Shown in pieces: positions 10,501 through 22,500 of a DNA stretch of 64,000 nt; position 1 is the stretch's first letter; every line of letters starts with the position of its first letter. The notes beneath the pieces are model-generated. The model searched no databases and was not told the origin of the DNA. It was given only the letters and a program-made list of their open reading frames with translations. A program made the translations under genes and the position numbers. The stretch covers positions 62,001 to 126,000 of the forward strand of contig CALCKT010000069.1 of the NCBI GenBank assembly GCA_937965785.1. The letters run 5' to 3'. The DNA is from an uncultured Propionibacteriaceae bacterium (GTDB lineage: Bacteria > Actinomycetota > Actinomycetes > Propionibacteriales > Propionibacteriaceae).

Positions 10501-13500
10501 TTGTCTCGTTCGTGCGGGCGGTGCGGGCCGAGATGGTCTGGCTCGCCGGGCACGTTGACCAGTGGCGAGGCCGGGTCACCGTTCCGGCCGACCACCCCGA
10601 GGCCGACCTCACCTTGCCCGAGTTCCAGGCGATCGCGGCGGCGCTCCACGGCGCCCGCGTCGACACGATCACCGTGTGCACCCCGCTCCAGGAGGGGCTC
10701 CTGTTCGAACGGCTCAGCAACGAGACGGCCACCAGCTACAGCGTTCAGGCGAGCTACGACTTCGCTGCCGCACCTGATGCCCGGCGAGTCCGACAGGTAC
10801 TCGAGCTCATCTCCGAGGGCAACCCTCTGCTGCGCGCCGCGATTGTGTGGGAAAACCTCCGTAGGCCCCATCAGGTCATCCTCACGGATCGGCGCGTCGA
10901 AACCCGGGTCATCGACCTGCGTCACCTCCCCGCCGAGGAACAGGCCGAGCGCATGGCCAAGGAGAATGCCGCCCAACTTGACCGACTCTTCGACCTGAGC
11001 GCCGATCCCCTCATTCGCTGCGATGTGTTCCATCTGTCCGACTCGGCGCAACGCGTCGTCTTCACCAACCACCACGTCATTCTTGACGGGTGGTCGATGG
11101 CGGAGCTGTGCCGGCAGTTTGCCGATCTCCACGAGCGTCTGGGCCGCCAGAGCTTCGCTCTCGTACGGGAGAGCCACCTCGCCGAACGTGGTCGGGCTGC
11201 GTCCTGGCAGGACTACGTCCACGAACTGGGCGACCGTGATGCCGTGGAGCTTGACGCCCACTGGGCACGCATCCTCGACGGCTACCGGGGCAGCGACCGG
11301 GTGCTCCCGAGCGACGCACCGCACGGCGCCCTCGGTGAAGCCGGCCGAGTTGAGCGCGTCACCCGGGATGCCCTCGGCAAGGCGGTCGCGCATACTGCAG
11401 CAGCGCACCAGGTCACCGTGAGCAGCGTGGTCGAGGCGGCGTGGGGCATCGTGGTGGCGCACCTGACCGGCAGCGACGATGTCGTTTTCGGCAAGGTCGT
11501 CTCCGGCCGTGACATCGCGCTCCCCGGTGTCGAGCAGACACTCGGTCTGTTCATCAACACGGTCCCCACCCGGGTCCGGGTGAGAGGCGCCGGCACCCTC
11601 GCCGAGCTGATGCGTGAGACACAAAAGCAGGCCATCGACGCCGCCGGCCACGACCACTGCCCCTTGGTCGAGGTGCTCCGGGCCGGCGGCGACATCTCGA
11701 TAAACACGCTCTACGCGTTCGAGAACTATTTCGTGGGGGAGGAGACCGCTCAATTCCCGCGCCTTGAGTTCGTCGCCGCCCAGGAGCAGACGAATTACGA
11801 CCTCACCCTCACCGTGGAATACCTGGGCGACGAGCTCGGAATCGACATCCTCTTCGACGCTGGACGGTACGCGTACGAAGACGTCTCGCGAATCATCGAC
11901 CGCCTCGTCAGGGTGTTGGAGCAGATGACCGCCGAGCCCCAACGTCCCGTCGATCGGGTGAGCACCCTGCTTGCCGGGGAACTGGAGTGCGTGACCCAGC
12001 AGTTCAACGCCACGTCCACCGACTATCCTCGTGACGCATCGGTCGGCGAACTGTTCGCAGCGCAGGTCCAGCGGACTCCGGATGCCATCGCCCTGGCGGG
12101 CCCCGAGGCGCAGCTAAGCTACGCCCAGTTGGCCGAGCAGGCATCACGAGTGGCCGCCACCTTGTGGGGTCTTGGTGTGAGCACCGGCGACTGCGTCGGC
12201 CTGCTCGCCCCAGCCAGCGCGGAACTGTTCATCGGGTTGCTGGGTATTGTCATGGCCGGAGCCGTGTACGTACCTCTTGACGTCGAGGCCCCTCCTGCAC
12301 GCACCCAGTTCGTGCTTGCCGACTCGGCTGCACGAGTGGTTCTCACGGGCGGCTCCGAGGCGCGTGCGCTGGCCGCCACGGCCGGGATGCTCCCGGCGGG
12401 GGCCGCCGCGGTGGCCGTCGAGGACGCCATTGACGGGCGCTTGCCGATCGCCTCGGCCCCGGCCCTTGGGCCGTCCGGCGGCGATCCCGTCTATGTGATG
12501 TACACCTCCGGGACCACTGGCCGCCCGAAGGGCAGCCTCATCGCCCACCGGGCCGTGGTGCGGCTCGTCGTCGGCAACGAGAGCCTGCGGTTCGGTCCCG
12601 ACGATGTCATGCTCCAGACCGGGGCCTTGAGCTTCGATGCTTCAACGCTTGAGATCTGGGGGATGTGGCTCAACGGTGGCGCCCTCGTCCATGCGGCTGA
12701 CCGTGAGGACATCCTCACCCCTGAGCGGCTCCGCCAGCTCGTACGACGTCACGGGGTCACGGCCATGTGGCTCACCGCATCCCTGTTCAATCAGATCGTG
12801 TCCTTGGAGCCCAATGCCCTCGACGGGGTGACCAGGATCTGGTCGGGTGGCGAGAAGCTCTCGCCCGAGCATGTCGCGATGCTGTACGCGGCCAACCCGG
12901 ATGTCCTGGTCATCAATGGTTACGGCCCGACGGAGAACACAACCTTCACCACCACCCATCCAATTCCGCGGGGCTGCCGGGACATTCCGATCGGACGCCC
13001 CATCTCGAACACGACGTGTCATGTTCTCGACGGCACCCGTGTGTGCGGCATCGGAGAGGTGGGGGAGCTCGTCACCGGCGGTGACGGAGTGTCCCTCGGT
13101 TACCTCAACAACCCTGAGCTGACGGCGGAGCGGTTCATCTCGAACCCATACGGGACGGGACGCCTCTACCGCACCGGTGACCTCGTGCGGTGGCTGCCCG
13201 ACGGGACACTCGACTTCCTGGGCCGTCGGGACGAGCAGGTGAAGGTCCGAGGCTTCCGGATTGAGCCCAACGAGGTGGCCTCCGCGCTCCAGCAGCTCCC
13301 CCACGTTCGCGACGCGATCGTCGTCGCGCGCAAGGAGCCGAACCTCACGACCGCCCTGGCTGGCTACCTCGTTGCCGATGAGCCTCTGGACATCGCGGCG
13401 GTGCGGATGATGCTGGCAGATTTCCTGCCCGGATACATGATCCCCACCTACCTGATGCAGATCCCTCAGGTGCCGCTGACCCGTAACGGCAAGGCTGACG

Positions 13501-16500
13501 TCAGGGCGCTGCCCGAGATGCTCCAGCCCGTCACCGGGACCCGCCAGGGTCCCGAGACCCCGGCCGAGGAGGCGGCGTGCATGGCCGTGGCGGAGGTCCT
13601 TGGGCTTGATGAGGTCGGTGTCAACGATGACTTCTTCGCGCTCGGCGGCGACTCCGTCAAGGCGATCAGGGTAGTCGCCAAGATGCGTCAAACCGGTCAC
13701 GGCCTCACCGTCAGTGCCGTCATGCGGGGCTGTACACCACGTGGCATCGCCGCGCTCACCACGACGCAGGCCACGACCCAACGATTCGAGCGGTCCGTGG
13801 GACGGGTCGGATCTGTCCCGATTCTGGACGAGTTCTTCCGGCTCAACCTGCCTGCGCCGGCTCACTTCAACCAAGATGTTGTCGTGCCCGTCGGGGAACA
13901 CTCTCGCGCCGAGATCGAACAGGCCCTTGACGCCCTGTGGGAGCAGCACGACGCCCTCCGAGCCGTCGTGCGCGATGACGCCCTGTGGCTGCCCGCGCCC
14001 GATGCGGCAGCGCGGTTCGGGTTCGAGGCAGTCACGGTTGACTCCGAGGAGCACCGTGCCTTGGCGCTGACAGACTGTGCCAACCGCGCCCATGGAAGCA
14101 TGAATCTGTCTGAGGGGCCGCTGTTCCACGCAGCGCTGGTGCTGTCTCCGGGCGGCGGTCAGCTCGTCATGTGCGCGCATCATCTCGTCATCGACGGGGT
14201 CTCGTGGCGGATCCTCGTCGACGACCTCCTCAGCGTGCTCTCCCAGCTCAAGCGCGGTGAGTCCATCGCGCTACCCGCCCGGACGGCCTCGCTCATTGAC
14301 TGGGCGACCGCGCTGGAAAGGAATCGAGAAGCGTGGCTCGTGGCCGAAGCGACCCACTGGGACACCGTCGACGCGCGTTCTGGCGCCGCTGCACTCGCGG
14401 TGCCTCATCCCGTCGATGGACAAGCCACCGACGTCCTCCACTTCGAGTCCGACCTCGCCCCGGCAGTCACCGAGGAGCTTGCCCGGACCGCCGCGACAGC
14501 CCACCACGGTGAAGTGCGCGACGTCCTCGTCGCGGCCCTCGGGCTGGCGGTGGCGCGGCTCACCGGGCAACCCGAGCTCGCCATCCGGTTGGAGGGACAC
14601 GGCCGCGACGGCTGGCCGGGCATGCCTCCTGTGGATCGCACTGTCGGTTGGTTCACGAGCGTCTATCCGGCGATCCTGCCTTGCCCGACTGATCCGGGCG
14701 AGGCAGTCATCGCGGCCAAGGAGATGCTGCGGGCCGTCCCCGCCAACGGCCTGGGGTACGGGCTGCGCCCGGGTGGGCTGTCGCGTCTCACCGCTGACGT
14801 GTCTTTCAACTACCTGGGAGACCTCTCCGAGCGAGACACCGACATCGTCTTCAACGCCACCGGTGAGTCCGCGGATACCCGGAATCGGATGTGGCCAGGG
14901 ACCACACTCAACGTCCACGTGCGCGCGGGGCGCTTCCATCTCGGAATGCTCTTCGAGCCCGCTACCATCGACCCCGAGACGGCCCACCGACTTGCCGACG
15001 AGTTCGGGAGGGCCTTGACGGAGATCGTTCGACACGGCTGCGATCTGGTGGCCGCGGGTCGAATCGAACGGACCCCGAGCGACTTCTCGGCGGCCGAACT
15101 GAGCCGCGGCGACCTGACCCGTCTGGTCGCCGACCTCCGCGCCTGCCGGGCGATCGAAGTGGAGTCCGAGATCGAGGATGTCTACGACCTCACGCCCCTC
15201 CAAGCCGGAATGGTCTTCCACGACGGCGACAACGCCTACGTGGTCCAGCACATCTTCGGCGTCAACAGCTTGCAGGAGCCCCTCGACCCGCAGCGACTCG
15301 CCGACGCCCTGACAGCCGTGGGGCGCCGCCACAGCGCCCTTCGTGCGGCGCTGGTCCACGAGGGACTGGAGCGGCCTCGTCAGGTGGTTCTTTCTGGGCG
15401 AGGCCTTGAGCTGACCTACATCGACCTGCGAACCGCCGACCGGCCCATGAACGTCGACGAACTCGCCGCAGCCGAGCTGGCTCGCGGAATCGACATCGCC
15501 CGGGAGCCACTGCTGCGCACGGTCCTCGTCACGGATGCGAACGGCCGACACCACCTCATGCTCACCTACCACCACGCCATCCTTGATGGCTGGTCCTTGG
15601 GGCTCATCCTCGGCGACCTTGACCGCTACCATCAGATGCTCACCGACGGGCAGTCCCCCGAGGATGTGTGGGCGTTCGCGGAGCATGAGGCGGCGGGCGC
15701 ACCTTCGTTCGGCGAGTTCGCACAGACCATCGCCGGACGTGACCTCACCGCCACCCGAGCCCACTGGAACGATCTGCTGTCGGGCTACGAGGGCTGCGGC
15801 GAGTTCTCCCCGGCCGAACCCGCCGACCGGGTGGGCGACACCGGGCGCGTGGAGTTCGACACCACCGGGCAGCTCGCCCAGCGTCTGTCCGGCGTCGCAT
15901 CCGCATACAGCACCACCCTCAGCACCATCGTCGAGGCTGCTTGGGGGCTCGTGCTCCAGCGCGCCAACGGGTGTGATGACGTCGTCTTCGGCAAGATAGT
16001 CTCCGGCCGTGACCATGCGGATGCCGAAACCGTGGTGGGTCTGTTCATCAACACAATTCCGGTGCGCGTTCTCAGCTCCGCCGGGCAGAGCTTTGACGAT
16101 CTCCTGCGGGACCTCCGTGCCCAGACGACTGCGTCCTTGGCGCACGACTACGCCGCCCTCGCCGACATTCAGCGGTGGGTGGATCGCCCCGACCTGGTTC
16201 GCACCCTCTACACGTTCGAGAACTTCTCGTTCGACGACACCGACCCCGACGGCGAACTCCGACTCGAGTTCGAGCGGGTGAGTGAACGAACGAACTATCC
16301 GCTCAGCCTCGCCGTCCAGGAACGTGGCAACGAGCTGAACCTGACGGTTCTCCACGACCCGTCGCGGTTCGCCTCCACCGAGGTCGAACGCATCCTGCGG
16401 CGTCTCGAGGAGGTCCTGCACCAAGTCGCGGAGAACCCGGCAAGCAGCATTTCGGAATTGACGACCTTGCTGCCCGGGGAACGGGAGAAACTGCTGACGA

Positions 16501-19500
16501 CGTTCAACGACACGGCGGTGGCGTTCCCGAGAGGGAAGTTCGCTCCCGACTTCTTCCTGGATGCGGTGGACCATCACCCCGACGCCCCTGCGTTGCTGTG
16601 GGACGGTGGCGAGCTCAGCTTCCGCCAGACCGAGGAAGCCGCTTGGTCGATCGTCGCCGAGCTGCGCGAAGCCGGGGTCGGTCCCGGCACCGCAGTGGCT
16701 CTCATGGGGGATCGTGGCCCCGCCCTCATCGTCGCCATGCTGGCGGCTTGGCTGGGCGGTCATCACTTCGTCCCCTGCGACGTCACCCAACCGGTCGGAC
16801 GCCTGCGGCACATGGTCAGCGATTGTGAAGTCAAAGCGGCCTGCGTCGTCGGCAGCAGCGCTGCCGAGTTGTGCGGCCAGGACGGGATGCTGCCCGTCGG
16901 TACCCCTGTCATTGACGTGGGCGACCTCGACATCCGACTCGCTGGCTCAGCCGGGCGGGAGCTGCGCCACCGGAGCACACCTTCCGATCTGGCGTACATC
17001 ATCTACACGTCCGGAACCACCGGAGTGCCCAAGGGCGTCATGCTGACCCATCGTGGGCTCGCTAACTTCCGCAACTGTCAGCACCACATCTATGAGATCA
17101 ACGACACCGACCGTGTGCTGCAGTTCGCCAACCTCAGTTTTGACGCCGCCGTTTCGGAGGTCACCCTGTCGCTGTTGTGCGGGGCTGGTCTGGTGTGCAC
17201 CACGCAGGAGGTCATCTACGATCCTGACGCCCTGGCCGCGCTGATGGCCGCCAAGGACGTGTCTGTCGCAGTTCTGCCGCCTCAGTATTTCCTGCAGTTG
17301 GAGTCCCTGCGGCTGAGGGTGTTGTCGACGGCTGGTTCAGCTGCCACCCCGGCGATTGTGCGCAAGGCTCAGAGGTGTGGCCGGTATGTCAACGCCTATG
17401 GCCCTACTGAGAACACCGTGCAGGCCACCACCTGGGATGCGTCTGGGGTTGTGTTGCGTGATGGTGCGCGGGTGCCGATTGGGCGGCCGACGCCGAATTC
17501 GCAGGTGCATATTGTGTCGGGGATGCGGTTGTGTGGTGTGGGTGAGTTTGGTGAGTTGTGTATTGCTGGTGAGGGGTTGGCTCTGGGGTATGTGAATCGG
17601 CCGGAGTTGACGGCGGCGAAGTTTGTGTCGAATCCGTTTGGTCCGGGTCGGTTGTATCGGTCGGGGGATTTGGCGCGTTGGTTGCCGGATGGGAACATTG
17701 AGTTTGCGGGTCGGATTGATGATCAGGTGAAGATCAGGGGGTTCCGGATCGAGCTTGGGGAGGTCGAGAACGCCCTCCAGCGGATTTCCGGAGTCATGGA
17801 CGCGGTGGTGATCGCCGAGGCGACCTCCGCGGAGGCCGTCGAGCTGCGCGGCTTCGTCGTCGGTCCCCGGGAACTGGATCTCTCGTCTGTCCGGGCGCAG
17901 CTGGGTGATCTGCTACCCCATTACATGGTGCCAGCACAGCTCACCCAGATCCCACAGATCCCCCTGAACCGCAACGGTAAGGTCGACAAGGGGGCGCTGC
18001 CCAAGTCGGCTCCTCGCGAGGAGGCTGCGTCTGCGGAACCCGCCTCGGCGGCGGAACGCGTGGTGTGCGAGGCATTCGCCGAGGTTCTGGGGGTGTCTCA
18101 CGTCAGCCCCGCAGACAGCTTCCTGGAGTTGGGTGGCGACTCGATCAAGGCGATTCGCGTCGTCTCGCGTCTGCGGAGGACAGGCTATGACCTGACCGCG
18201 CCAACCGTGATGCAGCACGTCACCCCTCGTATGGTGGCCCGCCATGTGCGTGCCTGTGAAGCGCGACACCAGCCTCGTGGGGAAGTCCGGGGCCGCGTCG
18301 ACGGCCTTCCGATCATCGACGCCTTCTTTGGGTGGAACCTCGCAGAACCGGCTCATTTCAACCAGGAACTCACGATTGAGCTGGGTGCCTGCCGGGAGGC
18401 GAGCGTCCGTGCGGCCGTCGAGGCCGTATGGGAACATCATGACGCCCTGCGAGCCGTGGTCGAGGGCAACGGACTTCTCATCCGTGGCGTCGCTGAGGGT
18501 CCGGCCGTCCACTTTGAGAGCCACCCCGTGACCGACGTGGACGCCCGCGCACGAACCCTGGGTGCCGTGGCCGCCAAGCTGCACAGGTCGATGGATCTCG
18601 CCGAAGGACCGCTGTTCAAGGCCGCCTGGGTGGTCGATCCCGTCGGCGGGACGCTGCTGCTGTGCGCCCACCACCTTGTCATCGACGGGGTGTCGTGGCG
18701 CATCCTCGCCGACGACCTGACAGCGGCCGTTCGGCGAGCCGAGGCTCACGAGAGTGTCGACCTATCCCCGCCATCGGCCTCGCTCATCGAGTGGGCGGCC
18801 GCTCTCGACGCGAATCGGGAAAGGATCGTTGCCGAGGAACACGACCACTGGAACGAGGTGGAGGCTCGCGCCGTCAAGGCGAGGCTCCCCAGGGCCGCCT
18901 GCGAGCCGGGTGTGCTCGAGGTGGAACTCGATGCGGGCCTCAGCAAGCAGATTCTCGGGACCGCGGGCGCCGCTCACCGGACCGACGCCCAGGACCTGCT
19001 GTTGGCCGGACTGACAATGGCAGTGCGAGATGTCACGGGCAATGCCGAGGTCTCCGTCCGCCTCGAAGGACACGGTCGTGTGGAGACAGCCGGGTTGCCG
19101 CCCATCGACCGCACAGTCGGCTGGTTCACCACGGAATACCCGGTCGTGTTGCCTTGTGAAACCGATCCACGCCGCGCTCTCATCCTCGTCAAGGAGCTAC
19201 TGCGCAAGGTCCCGAACGCCGGTTTCGGATACGGGCTGCGTCCTGGAGGTCTCGGTGGCCTGACGGCCGACATCGCCTTCAATTACCTCGGCGAGATAGA
19301 GGACTTCTCCGGCGCAGCTGTCGGTTTCAACACCACAGGTCAGTCCAGTTCCCGGGCGAACCAGATCGGTCACGGCCTCGCCATCAACGTCCTTGTCCAC
19401 GCCGGTCGGGTGCGGCTGCAGATCGGGCACGATGGCACCGTCCTCGGCGCTGACGGCGTCGTTGGCCTCGTGCGACAGTACGAGCGTCGACTGGGTGATT

Positions 19501-22500
19501 TGACTGGGCATTGTGCTGCCGTCGTGGCATCAGGGCACATCGAGCCCACCGCCGCGGATCGCAGCGCGGTTGGTCTGCACCAGGCAGAGTACGAGAGGAT
19601 CCTCGATCTGCTCGGCGTGACCGCTGACGCCGTTGATGACATCTACGGGCTGACGCCACTGCAATCGGGGATGCTTTTCCACGCCCTCGAGAACCCCGAC
19701 TCGGCCGCCTACATCCTCCAGCAGGTGTTTGCCGTTGATGGGTTGTCAGAGGCAGAGCTGCACCTTGTCCCCGCCGCGCTCGAGGCCTTGGTGCTGGAGC
19801 ATCCCGTGCTCCGCACCGCCGTGGTCCACGAGGGTCTGGGCCAGCCGTGGCAGGTGGTCCTGACCGACCGACGCATTGATTTCAGCGTGGTGGAGGCCGA
19901 CGAGGACCTGCCGCGCCTGTTGCGGGCAGACGTCGAACGCGGCTTCGATTTGGTGCGATCCCCCCTGCTGCGGGTCACCGCAATCCGGCCCACCACGGGC
20001 AGCGCGGACCGCCTCCGACTGGTGTGGACCTACCACCACATCATTGTGGACGGCTGGTGCCTGTCCACGGTGCTCGGCGCGTTCAAGCGGCACCTGAGGA
20101 GTCTTGCCAACGGTCGGACGCCTGCTGAGGTCCGGGGACAGGCCGAGATCGAGAGCCTCCGGGTCCCGTCATACGCCTCCTATGTCGCGTGGCTGGCGCA
20201 ACGCGATCAAAGCGAGTTGACCGAGTACTGGGGCGACCTGCTGTCCGGCTACGAGGGGCAGGGGCGGATCACGCCCGCGCAGGATCCCGACGGGACCGCC
20301 GGCGAGGTCGTGCGCCTCGGGCGGAACTCGACCGGCTCCTTGGCGGACCGCCTGATCAAAGTCTCGGGTCGTCGCGGCTCCACCCTGAGCACCATGGTGG
20401 AGGCGGCGTGGGGCCTCGTTCTCATGCGGGCCTCCAACGAGCGCGACGTTGTCTTCGGCAAGGTCGTCTCGGGGCGAGATGTCCCGATCGACGGCATTGA
20501 CCGAACCGTCGGGATGTTCATCAACACCATTCCGGTGCGGGTTCGCGTCAACGATGAAACCACGGTTGACGGCCTCATCGCGTCACTTCGGGACCAGGCC
20601 ATCGCTTCGAGCAAGCACGACTACGGCTCGCTCGCTGATGTGCAGCGCCTCGCCGGTCGGGACACCATCATCCACACCCTGTACGCCTTCGAGAACTATC
20701 TCGTCGACGATGAGGCCTTCCGCGGCGACGAAGGTCTCAGGCTGAGCATGGAGAGCAGCCGCGAGCAGACCAACTACGAACTTAACCTGACAGTCCAGCA
20801 GGTCGGTGAAGAACTCAGGTTCGTCGTCCTGTACGACCCCGGTTGCTACGCCGCCGCCGAGGTCTCGCGCATCCTGGACCGGGTGCTGACAGTGCTCGAT
20901 CAGCTCGCCAAGGATGAACAACAACGCGTCGATGACCTGCGTAGCCTGTTGCAGGGCGAGGAACAGAAGGTCGTCGAGGCCTTCAACGGGCGCTCGGTCG
21001 AGTACCCGCGCGAACTCAGTGCGGTTGACGTGTTCACCGGCATCGTCGACGAGTATCCGGAGCGTCCCGCCCTCATGTGGGGCGACCAGAATCTCACCTA
21101 TCGGGAGTTCGAAGCCCGCTGCCTCAGCGTCGCCGCATCGCTTCGCGCGGCCGGGGTGTGCGTCGGCAGCGCAGTCGGGATCCTGTGCGAGCGTGGCCCT
21201 GAAGCCATTGTCGCCCTCATGGGCACGCTGCTCGCGGGCGCCTGTTACGTGCCGTTCGATGTCGAGCACCCGGCTGAGCGGATCCGGCACATGGCCCACG
21301 ACATCAATGCCCGGGCGATGCTGATCCAGGGCAGACGGGCGGCCTCCGCCTGCGCGCGTGAGGGGACGCTGCCGCAGGGGTGCGCTGTCATCGACGTTGC
21401 CGAAGCGCTCACACCAGGAAGCCCCGCCGTCGGCCGAGAGATCATGGATGGGCACCGGCCGGGTTCCGGTCACCTCGCCTACATCATCTACACTTCCGGA
21501 ACCACCGGAGTGCCCAAGGGCGTCATGCTCGGGCACCGCGGACTGGTGAACTTCATCTACTACCTCAGGACCTTGTACGAGCAGAACGTCAATGACCGTG
21601 TCCTGCAGTTCGCCAACCTGACCTTCGACGCCTCCGTGTGGGAACTGGCCCTCTCGTTGTTCAGCGGTGGCACCCTCGTCCTCATCGACAAGGAGACGGT
21701 CTTCGATGTCGGTAAACTCGAGGTGGAATGCCGTGACAAGTGCGTGACTCTCGCATTGCTGCCGCCGCAATACCTCCTCCAGACAAACGGGCTCAGTCTC
21801 AGAGTATTGACCACCGGTGGATCTGCCGCCAATGCCCAGGTTCTGCACAAGGCAGCGTCCTCTTCCAGTCGGTATGTCAATGCCTATGGCCCTACTGAGA
21901 ACACCGTCATGGCCACTGCTTGGGATGCGTCTGGGGTTGTGTTGCGTGATGGTGCGCGGGTGCCGATTGGGCGGCCGACGCCGAATTCGCAGGTGCATAT
22001 TGTGTCGGGGATGCGGTTGTGTGGTGTGGGTGAGTTTGGTGAGTTGTGTATTGCTGGTGAGGGGTTGGCTCTGGGGTATGTGAATCGGCCGGAGTTGACG
22101 GCGGCGAAGTTTGTGTCGAATCCGTTTGGTCCGGGTCGGTTGTATCGGTCGGGGGATTTGGCGCGTTGGTTGCCGGATGGGAACATTGAGTTTGCGGGTC
22201 GGATTGATGATCAGGTGAAGATCAGGGGGTTCCGGATCGAGCTTGGGGAGGTCGAGAACGCCCTGCGTAGTGTGCCGGAAGTCCGGGACGCGGTGGTCGC
22301 CACCCATGACGGTCCCGATGGGCTCGCACTGGTCGGCTACGTAGTCGCCGACACCCCCGTCGACGCCGCTCGTCTGCGAACCGAGCTCGCTGCACGCGTA
22401 CCCGGCTACATGGTGCCAGCTCATCTCGTGCAGATCTCCCAGATCCCGCTCAACCGCAGCGGAAAGCCGGACAAGCGGGCCCTGCCCCCCGTTGTCGTGA

